Assembly (NCBI GenBank): GCA_947427205.1
Contig: CANEHB010000006.1
Coordinates: 1-64,000, forward strand
Reading direction: 5' to 3'
Origin: an uncultured Clostridium sp.
GTDB lineage: Bacteria; Bacillota; Clostridia; TANB77; CAG-508
DNA: 64,000 bases
This document shows, piece by piece, positions 7,576 through 18,400 of this stretch. The translations under genes were made by a program, and so were the position numbers. The notes under the pieces were generated by a model. The model was given only the letters and a program-made list of their open reading frames with translations. It was not told the DNA's origin and did no database searches. Position 1 is the first letter of the stretch. Every line of letters begins with the position of its first letter.

Positions 7576-10500
7576 TTATCTTAATACTTTTTTCTTTATA
7601 ATTACTATTCCTATTGCTAATATTGCTAATGCTGCAACTATAACTATTAAGATTTGTAATGATATTATACTTTGTGCTTCAATACCTGTTGGTGGTGTGA
7701 ATGTTACTAATTCTGTTGCACTTGTATCTCTTTCTTCTAGTGATATTTCAAATTCTCCAAGTTTTGGATTTGCATTACCTGGAACTGCAACTTCATCCCT
7801 TCTACCAACTGAGTTTTCTATTTTTACAATCTCTGTTATGTTATCATAATTTAAGTTGTCTGCATCATCTTCAGCAGATACTGTTTTTGTAATTGTTAAT
7901 CTAATTTGTGATTTATAAGCATTTTCATCTTGAACAAATGGTACTAACTTACTTTCAAATCCTGAATTGTGTAATTGATCTCTTGCATCTGATACTTCTG
8001 TATCTATACTTAAGACTACATTATTTCTTTGTGATGTTATATAAGCAACTCCATTTTTGTCTATTAATTCATTTTCTGTAGTTATATATTTGCTTAATAA
8101 TCTATCTGCTTCATATCCACTTCCTGTTAGCTCTGTAACACTTGTGTTTTTCCAGCTATGGTCTGGTGCCATATTATTCTCTGTAGCAAATATTCCATCA
8201 TTATCAACATAATCTACAATTTGGCGAACTTTTGTAGTAACTACTACATCTGATCCTGTATTTCCTGTATAATATGTTGTTCCTAAGTATTCTCCAAGTT
8301 TAACTACACTATCAACTGTACTTGAATTTCTACTTTCTTCTTCTACTTTATTTGCTAAATTTAATATTTCATCTTTTACTTTTGTTCCATTATTTGTAGC
8401 TATTGTAGAAATTTCATTTTCTAACATATTACTTGTCATATCTACTTCACCAACATTTAATGCTGTCATTAAATAGTTAAGTTCTATAGTTGTACCTTGT
8501 AATATTGTATCATCTATATTGATAAATCTGAAGTTTTGTGTTCCTCCATTTGTTTCATCAATATATGTTAATTTATTTTCATTTTTATCTATTGCTTGCA
8601 TTACATCAGTTCCTATTGAAACTTCATTTAATTTTACATCAGCAACTAGATATTTTCCATCTATTTTTGCAATTACGACTTTATCGTCTATGCTTCCAAA
8701 TAAATCATTTCTTAATACATAATCAATATCATATGATGCATTGAAGATTACTCTTCCATCATTTGTTGTTAATTTAATTGAACTTATTTCTTTATCTAAA
8801 ACAACTTCTGTTTCAGGTCTTTGAATTAATCCACAATCAATATTATTAATTACATAATTTATTATTTCTTCTTGTATTTTTACACTTCCATTTTCTAAAA
8901 CTGTTCCTTGAATTTCTTCTTTTTGAACCCCACTTCCGAATTCTCTAATATTCAAGTTCATTTTAGCTGTGTCAGCAAACATATAGTAGTCATTATATAA
9001 GTCTGTATGATTTCCAGCTACATCATTTGCAGTTGCAAGTATTGTTCCATTTACATTTGTAATAACTTCTGATTTTGATGTTATCTCTAATCTTCTTGAT
9101 TCACTATCTCTTGCATCTGAAACTTTAGCTTCTGCTAAACTCATGCTATCTAAATCATGCCATTCATTATTTAAATATCCATTAGAATCTGTGCTTGCAA
9201 ATCCTACTTGATAAAGTGTTGTTCTATAATCTTGACCATTATAAACAGCTCCTGTAGCTCCTTCTTTATCTTCATCATAATTTGCTACTAATATTTTGTC
9301 TGTTCCTGAATAACTTGTTCCATCTGCTTTTAAAGCTACAGCATCACCTGTTATTCCGAAAGTATCTTCTAATTTTGTTTTATCATTTCCATATAAGAAT
9401 CTTACTACATAATTTCCTACTGGAACACCTGTAAATCCATACTCTCCAACGCCTACATTTTCTGATGCTACTCTTGATGTTTCTGTAGTACTATCAAATC
9501 CTGTTAAGTATTCCATAGTTTTTCCACCTAAAGCATCTAATCCTTTGCTTGTTGGCCACAAGAAATCATATTCTGTATATGTCATGCCATCTTTTACTTT
9601 TACTTTTTCGATAAGTTCTGTTGTTAATCCACCAATTAAAGCTTCATCATTATCATATAATCCATTACCCACTGATTTTCCGTCTTCTGCTTTATCTTCC
9701 CAAGCTTTACCATTTAAACTTCTATCATCAGAAAGTAATGTTAATTCTAATACTGGTGCTGCATCTGTATCATCTTCATACCATGATTTCTCATTGTAGT
9801 TTCTAATATTTACGTTTGCTGGTGCAGAATCTCTATCTATTTTTCCTGCTATACTTCCATCTCTGTTAAATGTTGAATAGTTTGATATTTCTACAACATT
9901 TGATTTTGTTCCAAGTTCAATAGCTTTTTGTACTCCATTTACATCAGTTTTTTCTAATGCAAATGTTACGAATATGTCTGCTCTTTCTCCACTTGCAAGT
10001 TTTAAATCTTTTAATTCTGTTTGCATTTTATTGTATGTTATTTTATCAGAACCTTTAATGCCTGTTTCTGTAACATTCCAATTTACACCTGTTTTTGCAC
10101 CTGAAGATGTTGTTAAGTATGATGCGTTTGCAACTTCTTTTAACTCATCTGTTTCTTTTCCATCTGTAGTTTGAATATATCTTTCTACTTTTGTATCAAT
10201 TGGTTTTCCAAATGAACTATCAAAGTAGTCATCTACAGTATTAATTTGTGCTAAATACGTTGGTGATTCGTTATATAAACTAATCTTATATGTTAGATAT
10301 ACTTCTAATTCTGTTGTATCTATTCCTAATCCTAAGTTTTTATAGAAGTTTTCTAATTTATCATATCCTGCTGTATTAGAGTTTGCTTGATATATTTCAG
10401 CTCTATAATAGTAATCTGTTTTATATAATCCTAATTGATATTCGATTTTGTTTGCATCAGCATATGTTTGTCTACTATAACAATCTTTACCAATATCATC

Positions 10501-13500
10501 TAATGTATTAAATTTGTAATTTAATAATCTATCATTTACTACTACTTTTGCAGAAACTAAATCTTTTGTAGCAGCTAAGTCTGCTTCTTCTCTTTTTACA
10601 AGTCCTAAGTTTATATGTAAGCAATAATTATATGTTGCTGAATACATATAGTATTGTACTAATCCAAGTTCACTTATATAAGTATCATAACTTTGTAAGT
10701 GAATTTTATTATCAAATGGATATGTTAATCCACCTGTTGATGTTCTTGCTTTTGCTTTAAATACATCTAATGCTGTTCCATTTGCATTTGTTGTTACTAC
10801 CTTTGATGCAATTCTTTGATTTCCATTTATAGAGCTTGAAGCCATTTCATAGTTAATAGCTTGTTCTCCTCTACTTCCTACTACTGCTCCTGTAGTATTT
10901 CCATTTCCGTCAATTGGTGTTTTTCCTTTAACTTCTTGTACTCTACTATTTACATCTTGTCTATCATAATCTAATGCCATTGAATCATTTGCCCAAGCAT
11001 CTCTTCCTGATGTAGATGCACCTTTATATGCTCCTGCATCTCCATTTGATGTTGCTAAAAATTTTGTTGGTTCATATGTTTGTCCATCATATACAAATTC
11101 TACATCATATGTTCCTTTTTGCATTTTTAAACTTGGTGCTTCCCAATGTCCATTATCTGTTGTTATTATAGGTTGAGAAATTTCTACTCCATCATCATAT
11201 ACAGTAGCTAAACCACCGTCACCATTATAAATATAAACTTCTACTCCACCTATACCTTCTTCATTACCATCTATTTTTCCATTAGGTACTGATTCCTCAG
11301 TATTTTTGCTATCTGGCTCTTGAGCTTTATCTTCCCATACATCTCCAGCAAGACTTATTGTTAAATCGATTATTGTAAGTGTTTCTAATCTGTTTGTTAC
11401 AACTATTTCTAATCCATCAGTTATTTCAGCTCCGTTATTAGATATACCGATATTTTTCCATCCTGTTGGTATATTATTTTCTACTACACTAACTGTTGGT
11501 GCATTATTTCCCCACCATTTAATATTTGGTGATGTATAAGTTTGACCACCTTGTAGTGATGTATTTATTACTCTTGTTGAGTTAACAACACTCTCTCCAT
11601 TCATTTCAAATGTTCCTGAAATTGTAATTGTTAAATCAAAACTTGGTAATGCTAATCCATCTAGTAATTTTTCATCTGCTATTATTTCTTTTGTAACTTT
11701 AAAGTTACCATTTTTCTCGTCTTCTCTGTTTATTGCTACAACATTTACTGTAGCATTTGCACTTAATGTTCCTTCAGCGTTATCTATTCTTACTACACTT
11801 GAACCTTCTGGAAGGTCAATTTCTTCTACTTTGTATTTTGGTGCTCCAGATGCAACATCCCATTTAAATACATCTGATTTATATGTTTGATTTGCTTTTA
11901 TTTTTACTATATATGGTTCATATCCATCTACAGTAATTTTAAATGTATATTCATTATCTGTAGTTACACCATTTTCAATTTGTTTTGTTATTTGTAAATA
12001 TCCTTGATCTTTTTTTGCTTCGTTTGTAAATGTAGCAACTGTTGCATTTGCTCCTGGTTTCATGTAACCAGTTGCATTTAATATAGCTGTTGGTTTTGCA
12101 ATATCAGATTCTAATTCTTCTACTGTATAACTTGGTGCTGCTAAACCATACCATTTTATTGTTCCAGAGCTCCATCTTTCTCCACCTTTTACTATAACAT
12201 TTTCAAGTACTAATTCTTCTCCATTTCCAGTGTTTGGTCCATAAGAAACTCCATTATATTCAAAAGCTCCTCTTAAAGTTACTTTGAATTTAAATTCTTT
12301 TCCATTTAGAGATCCACTTGTTACTTTTTTATCAATAACTAAATCTCCTGAATTTTCTGTAAGTTTGTTTACAAAGCTATTATCTGTAGTTATTAAATAG
12401 CTATCTGTTTTACTTTCTTTTAATACTCCACTAATAGATGTTCCTGATTGTGTTCCATTTTCAGAACTTGCTGAAACAAATTCTGCACCTTCTGGAATTT
12501 CAATCTCTTCTATTGTGTATTTCAAAGGTGATTCATCTTTTTTCCATGTAAATGCATTTGATGTGTATTCCCATACATAAGTATTATTTACCTTTTGAGG
12601 TTTTAATGAAACTATATATGGTTCATATCCATCTACTGATATTTTAAATTTGAATACTAATTCTTTTATATAATCTACTGAATATTTATCAGCATTTTCT
12701 AGTGTTTTTATAATATGAATATATCCGGATTTTCCTCCATCTCTATTCCATGCTGTTACTTTTACAGAATCTGAACCATTTACTTTATCTGATAAGAATC
12801 CTTTAGAAGGTTCTACTGAAGAAATTACATTTTCACCTAAAGTATTTTCTTCTACTACAAATTGTGGTGCTGATTTTCCATACCATGTAAACTCATCTGA
12901 TACCCATTTTCCTACTTTTGAGCTATCCACATGAATTACAACAAAATTATTTTCATCATAATTTCCATTTGTAATTTCTACACTACTGTCATTAGTTAAT
13001 TGGATTGTTTTATTTACATATTGTACACCTTTATAAATAAATTTTCCGCTTACTGTAACAACAAATTTATAATCTTTATCAACTAAAATATCTTCTACAA
13101 CATTTTTAGTTAAATCAATTCTTCCTCTATGTTCTTCTGATGGTCTATTTACAATGTTATTTGTTACTATATTATCTTTTTGAGCATCACTTACTAATTT
13201 ACCAGTTACTGATGTACCTGATACTGATACTTGTGTATCTGGGCTAGAAGCTGAAGCAAATTCTGTTCCTTCTGGGCAATCAACCTCTGTTATTGTATAA
13301 TTTGGATTTTTTCCATGCTCCCAGAAATAATATCCTGAAGTATATTCCCATACAAAAGTATTATTCTTTCTTATAGGTGTTATTGATATTCTTTGAGTTT
13401 CATATCCATCTACAGAAATATCAAAGTTAAACTTCATTTTCATTATTTCATCTTCTTGATACATATCAGCATGTTCTAAAGTTTTTATAATACGTAATTT

Positions 13501-15462
13501 AGCTTTTTCTGGAGCTGGTGTGTTTATAGCTGTTACTACTACTTGTTGTTTAGCTACTAAACTTCCTGAAGATGGTATTATAGAAATTACCTCTGCTTCA
13601 TCTGATTTCATCTCAGATACTGAATATGTTGGTGCTGTTTCTCCATACCATTTTATTGTTCCAGAATTCCATGTTCCCACTCCACCATTTACTGTAAGTG
13701 TAGCAGTTATTGGAAGTGAAGCATTTTTATATTTTACACCATTATATTTGAATGTACCATTTAAAGTCACTGTAAAGTTAAATGTTTTGCCATCTAAGTT
13801 TACTTCTTTTCCATTTATAATTTTGTTTTGAACTTTTTTAACTATCTTTAAGCTTCCTTGATTCTCTTTTACGTTTGTTGCTATAACTTTTACTGTTCCA
13901 TCTTCCTTTAAAGTTCCTGAATCATTTGTTATATCAACTTGTCTAAATCCATCTTTTGACATCTCTGTTACTGTATATGAAGGTGCTCCTGATTCTGCCA
14001 TCCAATAATAAACTTTTGATGTTGCAGCACTTCCTGCTTTAACTTTTATTGTTTCTGATCCAGAATTTATTGCTCCATCTACATTAACTCTAAAATAGAA
14101 GAATTTGTTTACATCACCAACTTCGTCTCCATCTTCGTCAACAACATCTTTTTCTATTCTTATTTTTCCACTTCTAATATCTAATCTTCTATCTACTTCA
14201 ATATATTCATACCATCTAGCAGCATTAATACCTAATGCTAATCTTTGTGATGGAAATTCTTTCATACTTGTTAATTTTAACCAATACTCTGTATGATCAT
14301 ATGAACTATGACTATTTCCTTCAGCATCTGTCCATGTATTATAATATGCTTTTGATTTTTCTTTCCATGTTGCTTTAAAATATGTTCCTTGTAAATCTTG
14401 ATATACACCACAAGCATTCATATATCTAAATTGTGTTTTTATATTTGTTATTTTTGTTGCATTTTCTCTATAATTTAATTTGATATAGAATTTTTCATTT
14501 GCTAATGGATATTCAGATATATCTGGATCTGTTCTTTCTCCGTCAATCCATACAAATTCCCAGTCTGAGCCTAATTGTAAAGGTGTTGCTGAATCATCTG
14601 TATATATTTCCATTTTTGTAATTCCAGCAAATTGTACTTCTTCTCTTTCACCAAATTGTTCTGTAGAACCAACATAATCTATTGCAAGTGGACCTATTTT
14701 CCAAGCATCTCCATCCCATGTAACTGTTGGTGTTTGATACTCTCCATCTGTTCTCCATTCTGGTTCATATTCAAAATCAAATGCATTTTCAAATGTTTTA
14801 TGTTCTCCATCTAATGTGTCAAATTCAACTGTTTTATGTTTTAACTCATCTGTACTTGCCACTTCTGCTGCTTCTAATATATATGCTTCAAAAGCATCTG
14901 CTTCTTTTGACATATCATTTGCTGATACAGAATTTCCATGACTTCCTGCTTCAGTTGTCCACCAAGCAAATTGCTCATAGTTAAGTTCACCCATTCCTTC
15001 AACTTTTATCATTTCTGATAAAATATATGCTTCTTTTGGTGTTGCTATTTCTGTTGAAGTTATTTTATATCTACCTATTGTTTTATTAGTATATGTTGAA
15101 TGTTCAAAAGGTGATCCTGATGTAGAACTTTTACGTAATATTTCTTTACCTATATCACTCATTGTTAGATGAGGATAACTTACACCTTGAGGATCTGTTT
15201 TTACTTTTCCTATCCAATATGCTACTTCTGTTTGATTATCACTTGGAAGTGCTGTACCTTTTTGTGAACAGAATACATCATAGTAACTGTCTAAGTCACC
15301 AAAAGGTATATAACTTCCATTTGGATATGTATGTATATGTTCTGATTCTATTATTACTTCACCATATAATTTCTTAGCTACTGCGCTACATACTCCTATA
15401 GTGCTTAATATGACTAACATTAATATAAATAATGTAGAAACTTTACTTTTAAAATTCTTCAT
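7576..15462 (-). CDS. Giant surface protein B2: thioester-like domain, Ig/CNA-B-like repeats, SdrD-B-like modules, C-terminal anchor
   Basis: 2628 aa from the ATG at 15462 behind AAGGGGG, overlapping the stop region of the upstream A2 gene (a GTG at 15471 is possible). Residue numbers here count from that GTG. After a signal peptide, Cys68 (VFCSQ) and Gln167 (EQFAWW) are placed like the Cys and Gln of surface thioester domains. Residues about 437-1370 hold eight modules of 100-130 aa, opening with I/L-x-I-x-K-x and closing with Y-x-V-x-E, resembling CNA-B/SpaA folds. SdrD-B-like modules start near 1379 (AGDVWEDKAQEP) and 1925 (NGKAWEDKAEDG). The end is FTPPTG (about 2593), a hydrophobic helix, then KKKVLR, an arrangement like a sortase signal or a simple membrane anchor. 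It is paralogous to B1 (21249-29066). The inferred role is an adhesin or surface filament; the ligand is unknown. Confidence 0.75.
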   Translation of the reverse strand: MKNFKSKVSTLFILMLVILSTIGVCSAVAKKLYGEVIIESEHIHTYPNGSYIPFGDLDSYYDVFCSQKGTALPSDNQTEVAYWIGKVKTDPQGVSYPHLTMSDIGKEILRKSSTSGSPFEHSTYTNKTIGRYKITSTEIATPKEAYILSEMIKVEGMGELNYEQFAWWTTEAGSHGNSVSANDMSKEADAFEAYILEAAEVASTDELKHKTVEFDTLDGEHKTFENAFDFEYEPEWRTDGEYQTPTVTWDGDAWKIGPLAIDYVGSTEQFGEREEVQFAGITKMEIYTDDSATPLQLGSDWEFVWIDGERTDPDISEYPLANEKFYIKLNYRENATKITNIKTQFRYMNACGVYQDLQGTYFKATWKEKSKAYYNTWTDAEGNSHSSYDHTEYWLKLTSMKEFPSQRLALGINAARWYEYIEVDRRLDIRSGKIRIEKDVVDEDGDEVGDVNKFFYFRVNVDGAINSGSETIKVKAGSAATSKVYYWMAESGAPSYTVTEMSKDGFRQVDITNDSGTLKEDGTVKVIATNVKENQGSLKIVKKVQNKIINGKEVNLDGKTFNFTVTLNGTFKYNGVKYKNASLPITATLTVNGGVGTWNSGTIKWYGETAPTYSVSEMKSDEAEVISIIPSSGSLVAKQQVVVTAINTPAPEKAKLRIIKTLEHADMYQEDEIMKMKFNFDISVDGYETQRISITPIRKNNTFVWEYTSGYYFWEHGKNPNYTITEVDCPEGTEFASASSPDTQVSVSGTSVTGKLVSDAQKDNIVTNNIVNRPSEEHRGRIDLTKNVVEDILVDKDYKFVVTVSGKFIYKGVQYVNKTIQLTNDSSVEITNGNYDENNFVVIHVDSSKVGKWVSDEFTWYGKSAPQFVVEENTLGENVISSVEPSKGFLSDKVNGSDSVKVTAWNRDGGKSGYIHIIKTLENADKYSVDYIKELVFKFKISVDGYEPYIVSLKPQKVNNTYVWEYTSNAFTWKKDESPLKYTIEEIEIPEGAEFVSASSENGTQSGTSISGVLKESKTDSYLITTDNSFVNKLTENSGDLVIDKKVTSGSLNGKEFKFKVTLRGAFEYNGVSYGPNTGNGEELVLENVIVKGGERWSSGTIKWYGLAAPSYTVEELESDIAKPTAILNATGYMKPGANATVATFTNEAKKDQGYLQITKQIENGVTTDNEYTFKITVDGYEPYIVKIKANQTYKSDVFKWDVASGAPKYKVEEIDLPEGSSVVRIDNAEGTLSANATVNVVAINREDEKNGNFKVTKEIIADEKLLDGLALPSFDLTITISGTFEMNGESVVNSTRVINTSLQGGQTYTSPNIKWWGNNAPTVSVVENNIPTGWKNIGISNNGAEITDGLEIVVTNRLETLTIIDLTISLAGDVWEDKAQEPDSKNTEESVPNGKIDGNEEGIGGVEVYIYNGDGGLATVYDDGVEISQPIITTDNGHWEAPSLKMQKGTYDVEFVYDGQTYEPTKFLATSNGDAGAYKGASTSGRDAWANDSMALDYDRQDVNSRVQEVKGKTPIDGNGNTTGAVVGSRGEQAINYEMASSSINGNQRIASKVVTTNANGTALDVFKAKARTSTGGLTYPFDNKIHLQSYDTYISELGLVQYYMYSATYNYCLHINLGLVKREEADLAATKDLVSAKVVVNDRLLNYKFNTLDDIGKDCYSRQTYADANKIEYQLGLYKTDYYYRAEIYQANSNTAGYDKLENFYKNLGLGIDTTELEVYLTYKISLYNESPTYLAQINTVDDYFDSSFGKPIDTKVERYIQTTDGKETDELKEVANASYLTTSSGAKTGVNWNVTETGIKGSDKITYNKMQTELKDLKLASGERADIFVTFALEKTDVNGVQKAIELGTKSNVVEISNYSTFNRDGSIAGKIDRDSAPANVNIRNYNEKSWYEDDTDAAPVLELTLLSDDRSLNGKAWEDKAEDGKSVGNGLYDNDEALIGGLTTELIEKVKVKDGMTYTEYDFLWPTSKGLDALGGKTMEYLTGFDSTTETSRVASENVGVGEYGFTGVPVGNYVVRFLYGNDKTKLEDTFGITGDAVALKADGTSYSGTDKILVANYDEDKEGATGAVYNGQDYRTTLYQVGFASTDSNGYLNNEWHDLDSMSLAEAKVSDARDSESRRLEITSKSEVITNVNGTILATANDVAGNHTDLYNDYYMFADTAKMNLNIREFGSGVQKEEIQGTVLENGSVKIQEEIINYVINNIDCGLIQRPETEVVLDKEISSIKLTTNDGRVIFNASYDIDYVLRNDLFGSIDDKVVIAKIDGKYLVADVKLNEVSIGTDVMQAIDKNENKLTYIDETNGGTQNFRFINIDDTILQGTTIELNYLMTALNVGEVDMTSNMLENEISTIATNNGTKVKDEILNLANKVEEESRNSSTVDSVVKLGEYLGTTYYTGNTGSDVVVTTKVRQIVDYVDNDGIFATENNMAPDHSWKNTSVTELTGSGYEADRLLSKYITTENELIDKNGVAYITSQRNNVVLSIDTEVSDARDQLHNSGFESKLVPFVQDENAYKSQIRLTITKTVSAEDDADNLNYDNITEIVKIENSVGRRDEVAVPGNANPKLGEFEISLEERDTSATELVTFTPPTGIEAQSIISLQILIVIVAALAILAIGIVIIKKKVLR

Positions 15463-15463
15463 A

Positions 15464-18400
15464 TTAAACACCCCCTTTTCTTTTAGCTAAGACAATTTTG
15501 TTATAAGCTATAAATATTACTATACTTCCTAATAATATTGTTGTTATTATTACTGAAATGTATATGAATGTTTCTCCTGTTTTTGCTGAAATAATTATAT
15601 CTGCTGATCCTAGATCATTTTCACCTTGTGCTTTGTTTGCTGGTGTTGAATTATGATCTGAAATTCCATATATATTGTAATCTTCATATATCTCTGCTAA
15701 GTTATTTATAATACCTGCATTTTCAGCAGTCATTTGTCTTGTTAATACTAATTTAATTGTTGCAGATTCTCCAGGAGCTAATTCTCTATCAGCAAGAGCT
15801 GATGTGTAAAGATTTCCATCTGAACCTGTATACCAATTTGAGTTTTCTCCTAATGAAGAATTAAATGTCATACCATCTGGTATGTAATCTACTATGTTTT
15901 TAGCATATCCAGAAACATCACCAATATTTGATACTGTTATTGCATATTCTACAATTACTGTAGAACCTGATAAATATTTAGCTGCTATTTCTGTTTTTGC
16001 TAAATCAACATTATCGTATGTATCATTTGTTGTTCCTTTAACACTTTGTGTTGTTACTCTAGTTATTCCTTTATCTAGTTTTAAATCAAATGTATCTGCT
16101 AAAACTAAACCTATATCTATTCCTGATACACTACCATTTGCTATTGTTACAACATCTGTAATAGCACCATTTCTTGTTTTACCATCTTGTTCAAGTTTTG
16201 TTGTGATGGCATCAGAGTTAACATTTATTTCAACTCCGTCTTTTTTATATGCTGTTACTGTATATTTTACAGTGTCATATTCAAATATTACTAAATAATT
16301 TCCATTTTCTATTCCTGAAAATGTATATGTACCATTAGTATCTGTTGTAGTAGAAGTTTGGATAACACCTGTTTCGCTGTTTACTAATCTTACTACTATT
16401 CCTGATAATAATTGTTCTCCTACATTTCTCATTCCATCTTTGTTTTCATCTACCCAAGCTGTACCTGATAATTTATAAGTTTTTGATATATTACTATTTT
16501 GTGCTAATGAATTATTATTTGAAGAAGATTGAAGTTCACTTGCTACTATAGATTTCTCTGAAGCTTCAACAATATGTGTTACTGAATTTGTTTGCATTTC
16601 TTCTATTTCTTCTGAAGAAACTGTAGCAAAGTTTGTAACTGTTTTTTCTTGAACTCCACCTAAATTTGATGCAACAGCTTCAATATTTACTACTAATTCT
16701 TCTTTAGGTTTAATATTTGCCATTATAACAGCTTCTCTACTTGAAGAAACTTTTTTATTTCCCACTATTCCGTCTGAAATATATGTTATTTTTCTAACTG
16801 CTATTCCATCTGGAATTACATCTGTTAATTTAACATGGTCTGCAACTGCATCACCTTCATTTTTTACTGTAAATATGTAATTTACTTTATCTCCTTCTTT
16901 TATATATGTGTCTGTATTTTCTGATACTTGAGTAATAACAAGTACTGGTCTACCAATAATAGTTAGAACTCTATTTGATTCATATGAATCTGTTTCATCA
17001 GCACTAACTTTTGCTATTAATTCAATATCTTTTTTAGTTATGCTTTCATCTATTTCATTTACTTTAATTGTAAATGTTAATGGTATATAAGCATATTCAT
17101 TTAATGTATCAATTTTCCATGAAATTGTTCTTGTAGTTTCGTCATAATTTCCTTGAGCTATTTCAGTTGATGTTAATCCATCTTCTTCATAACCAATTAC
17201 TGCTGCTTTTACAAAACTAAAGTCTTCTGGTAATTCTTGAGTTACTACAACATTTTTCATTGTTTTCTCTGTTAAGTTTTCAACTCCTACATGGAATAAA
17301 ACTTCATCTCCAGCTTTTTGAACATCTAAATCTTCATCTATATCTGATTTATTTTCTATAGTAATTTCAAATTCTGCTTCTGTTACTTTAATTTTATTTC
17401 CTTCGGCTGTTAGTGTAGCACCTAAATCTTTTGCTGATACACTAGCCTTTGGTTCTATACAGATTTCTGGAGCTTCTGTTATAACTTTTTCTTCTAATAT
17501 ATTTCCTTCTTCATCATATTTTATTATTTTATATTGTCCATCATATTCTCCAAAGCCTTCTGTTCCTCTATAATATTCTTCAAGTGTTGGCATGTCGGCT
17601 GCTTTTAAATTTACTTTAAATTCTATTTTTTCATCTTTTTCTAAAATTGCTTTTGAAGCTTTTATAACTTCATCTTCTTTTACTATATCAATATTTTCAT
17701 CTTCTATTTCATAAGAAACATACTCTGAAAATCTTGGAATGTTAAATTCTACATTTACATTTTCTGCTTTAGAATTTCCTACATTTGTTGCTACTACATT
17801 TACTTGAACTTCTGAAAATTCTTTAATTACTTCTTTATCTGATGAAACTTCTATTTTTAATTCTGGTCCTTCACCTGTTGTTAAACCTATTTTATCTGGA
17901 CTTGTTTTCTCGTCTGTTACAGCAATTTCTGAATTATTTGTATAATATGCTAAAAATGTTCCATATATATTTTCATTATGAGTTAAGTTTTCAGGAATTT
18001 CATATTCATATGTAAATCTTAAAATTTCTGCTTGTTCCATTTCATAATCTGATTCTACTGGTACTAATAAATATGATCTAACTGCTTCTAAATTTTCTGG
18101 ATTCATTTTCCATCCATTTGATAAATCCTCTAAATCTTTAGTTGCTTCTCCATTTTCTGAATAATATATATTAAATAGGGCATTATTATGTGCATCTTGA
18201 ACTATTCCACCTACTAATTTTGTGTCAAGTGTAGTTCCTAAATCTTCTCCTGTAGCTATATCTTTAACACCTTTGAAAGGTATTCTACCTAATATAGATA
18301 CATTTGAAACTGTATTATTATTGTTATTCATTACAATAACTTCCATTGTTGCTGTTTTAGCTTCTGCATAAATATCAATTATATCTTCTTGTAATCCTTG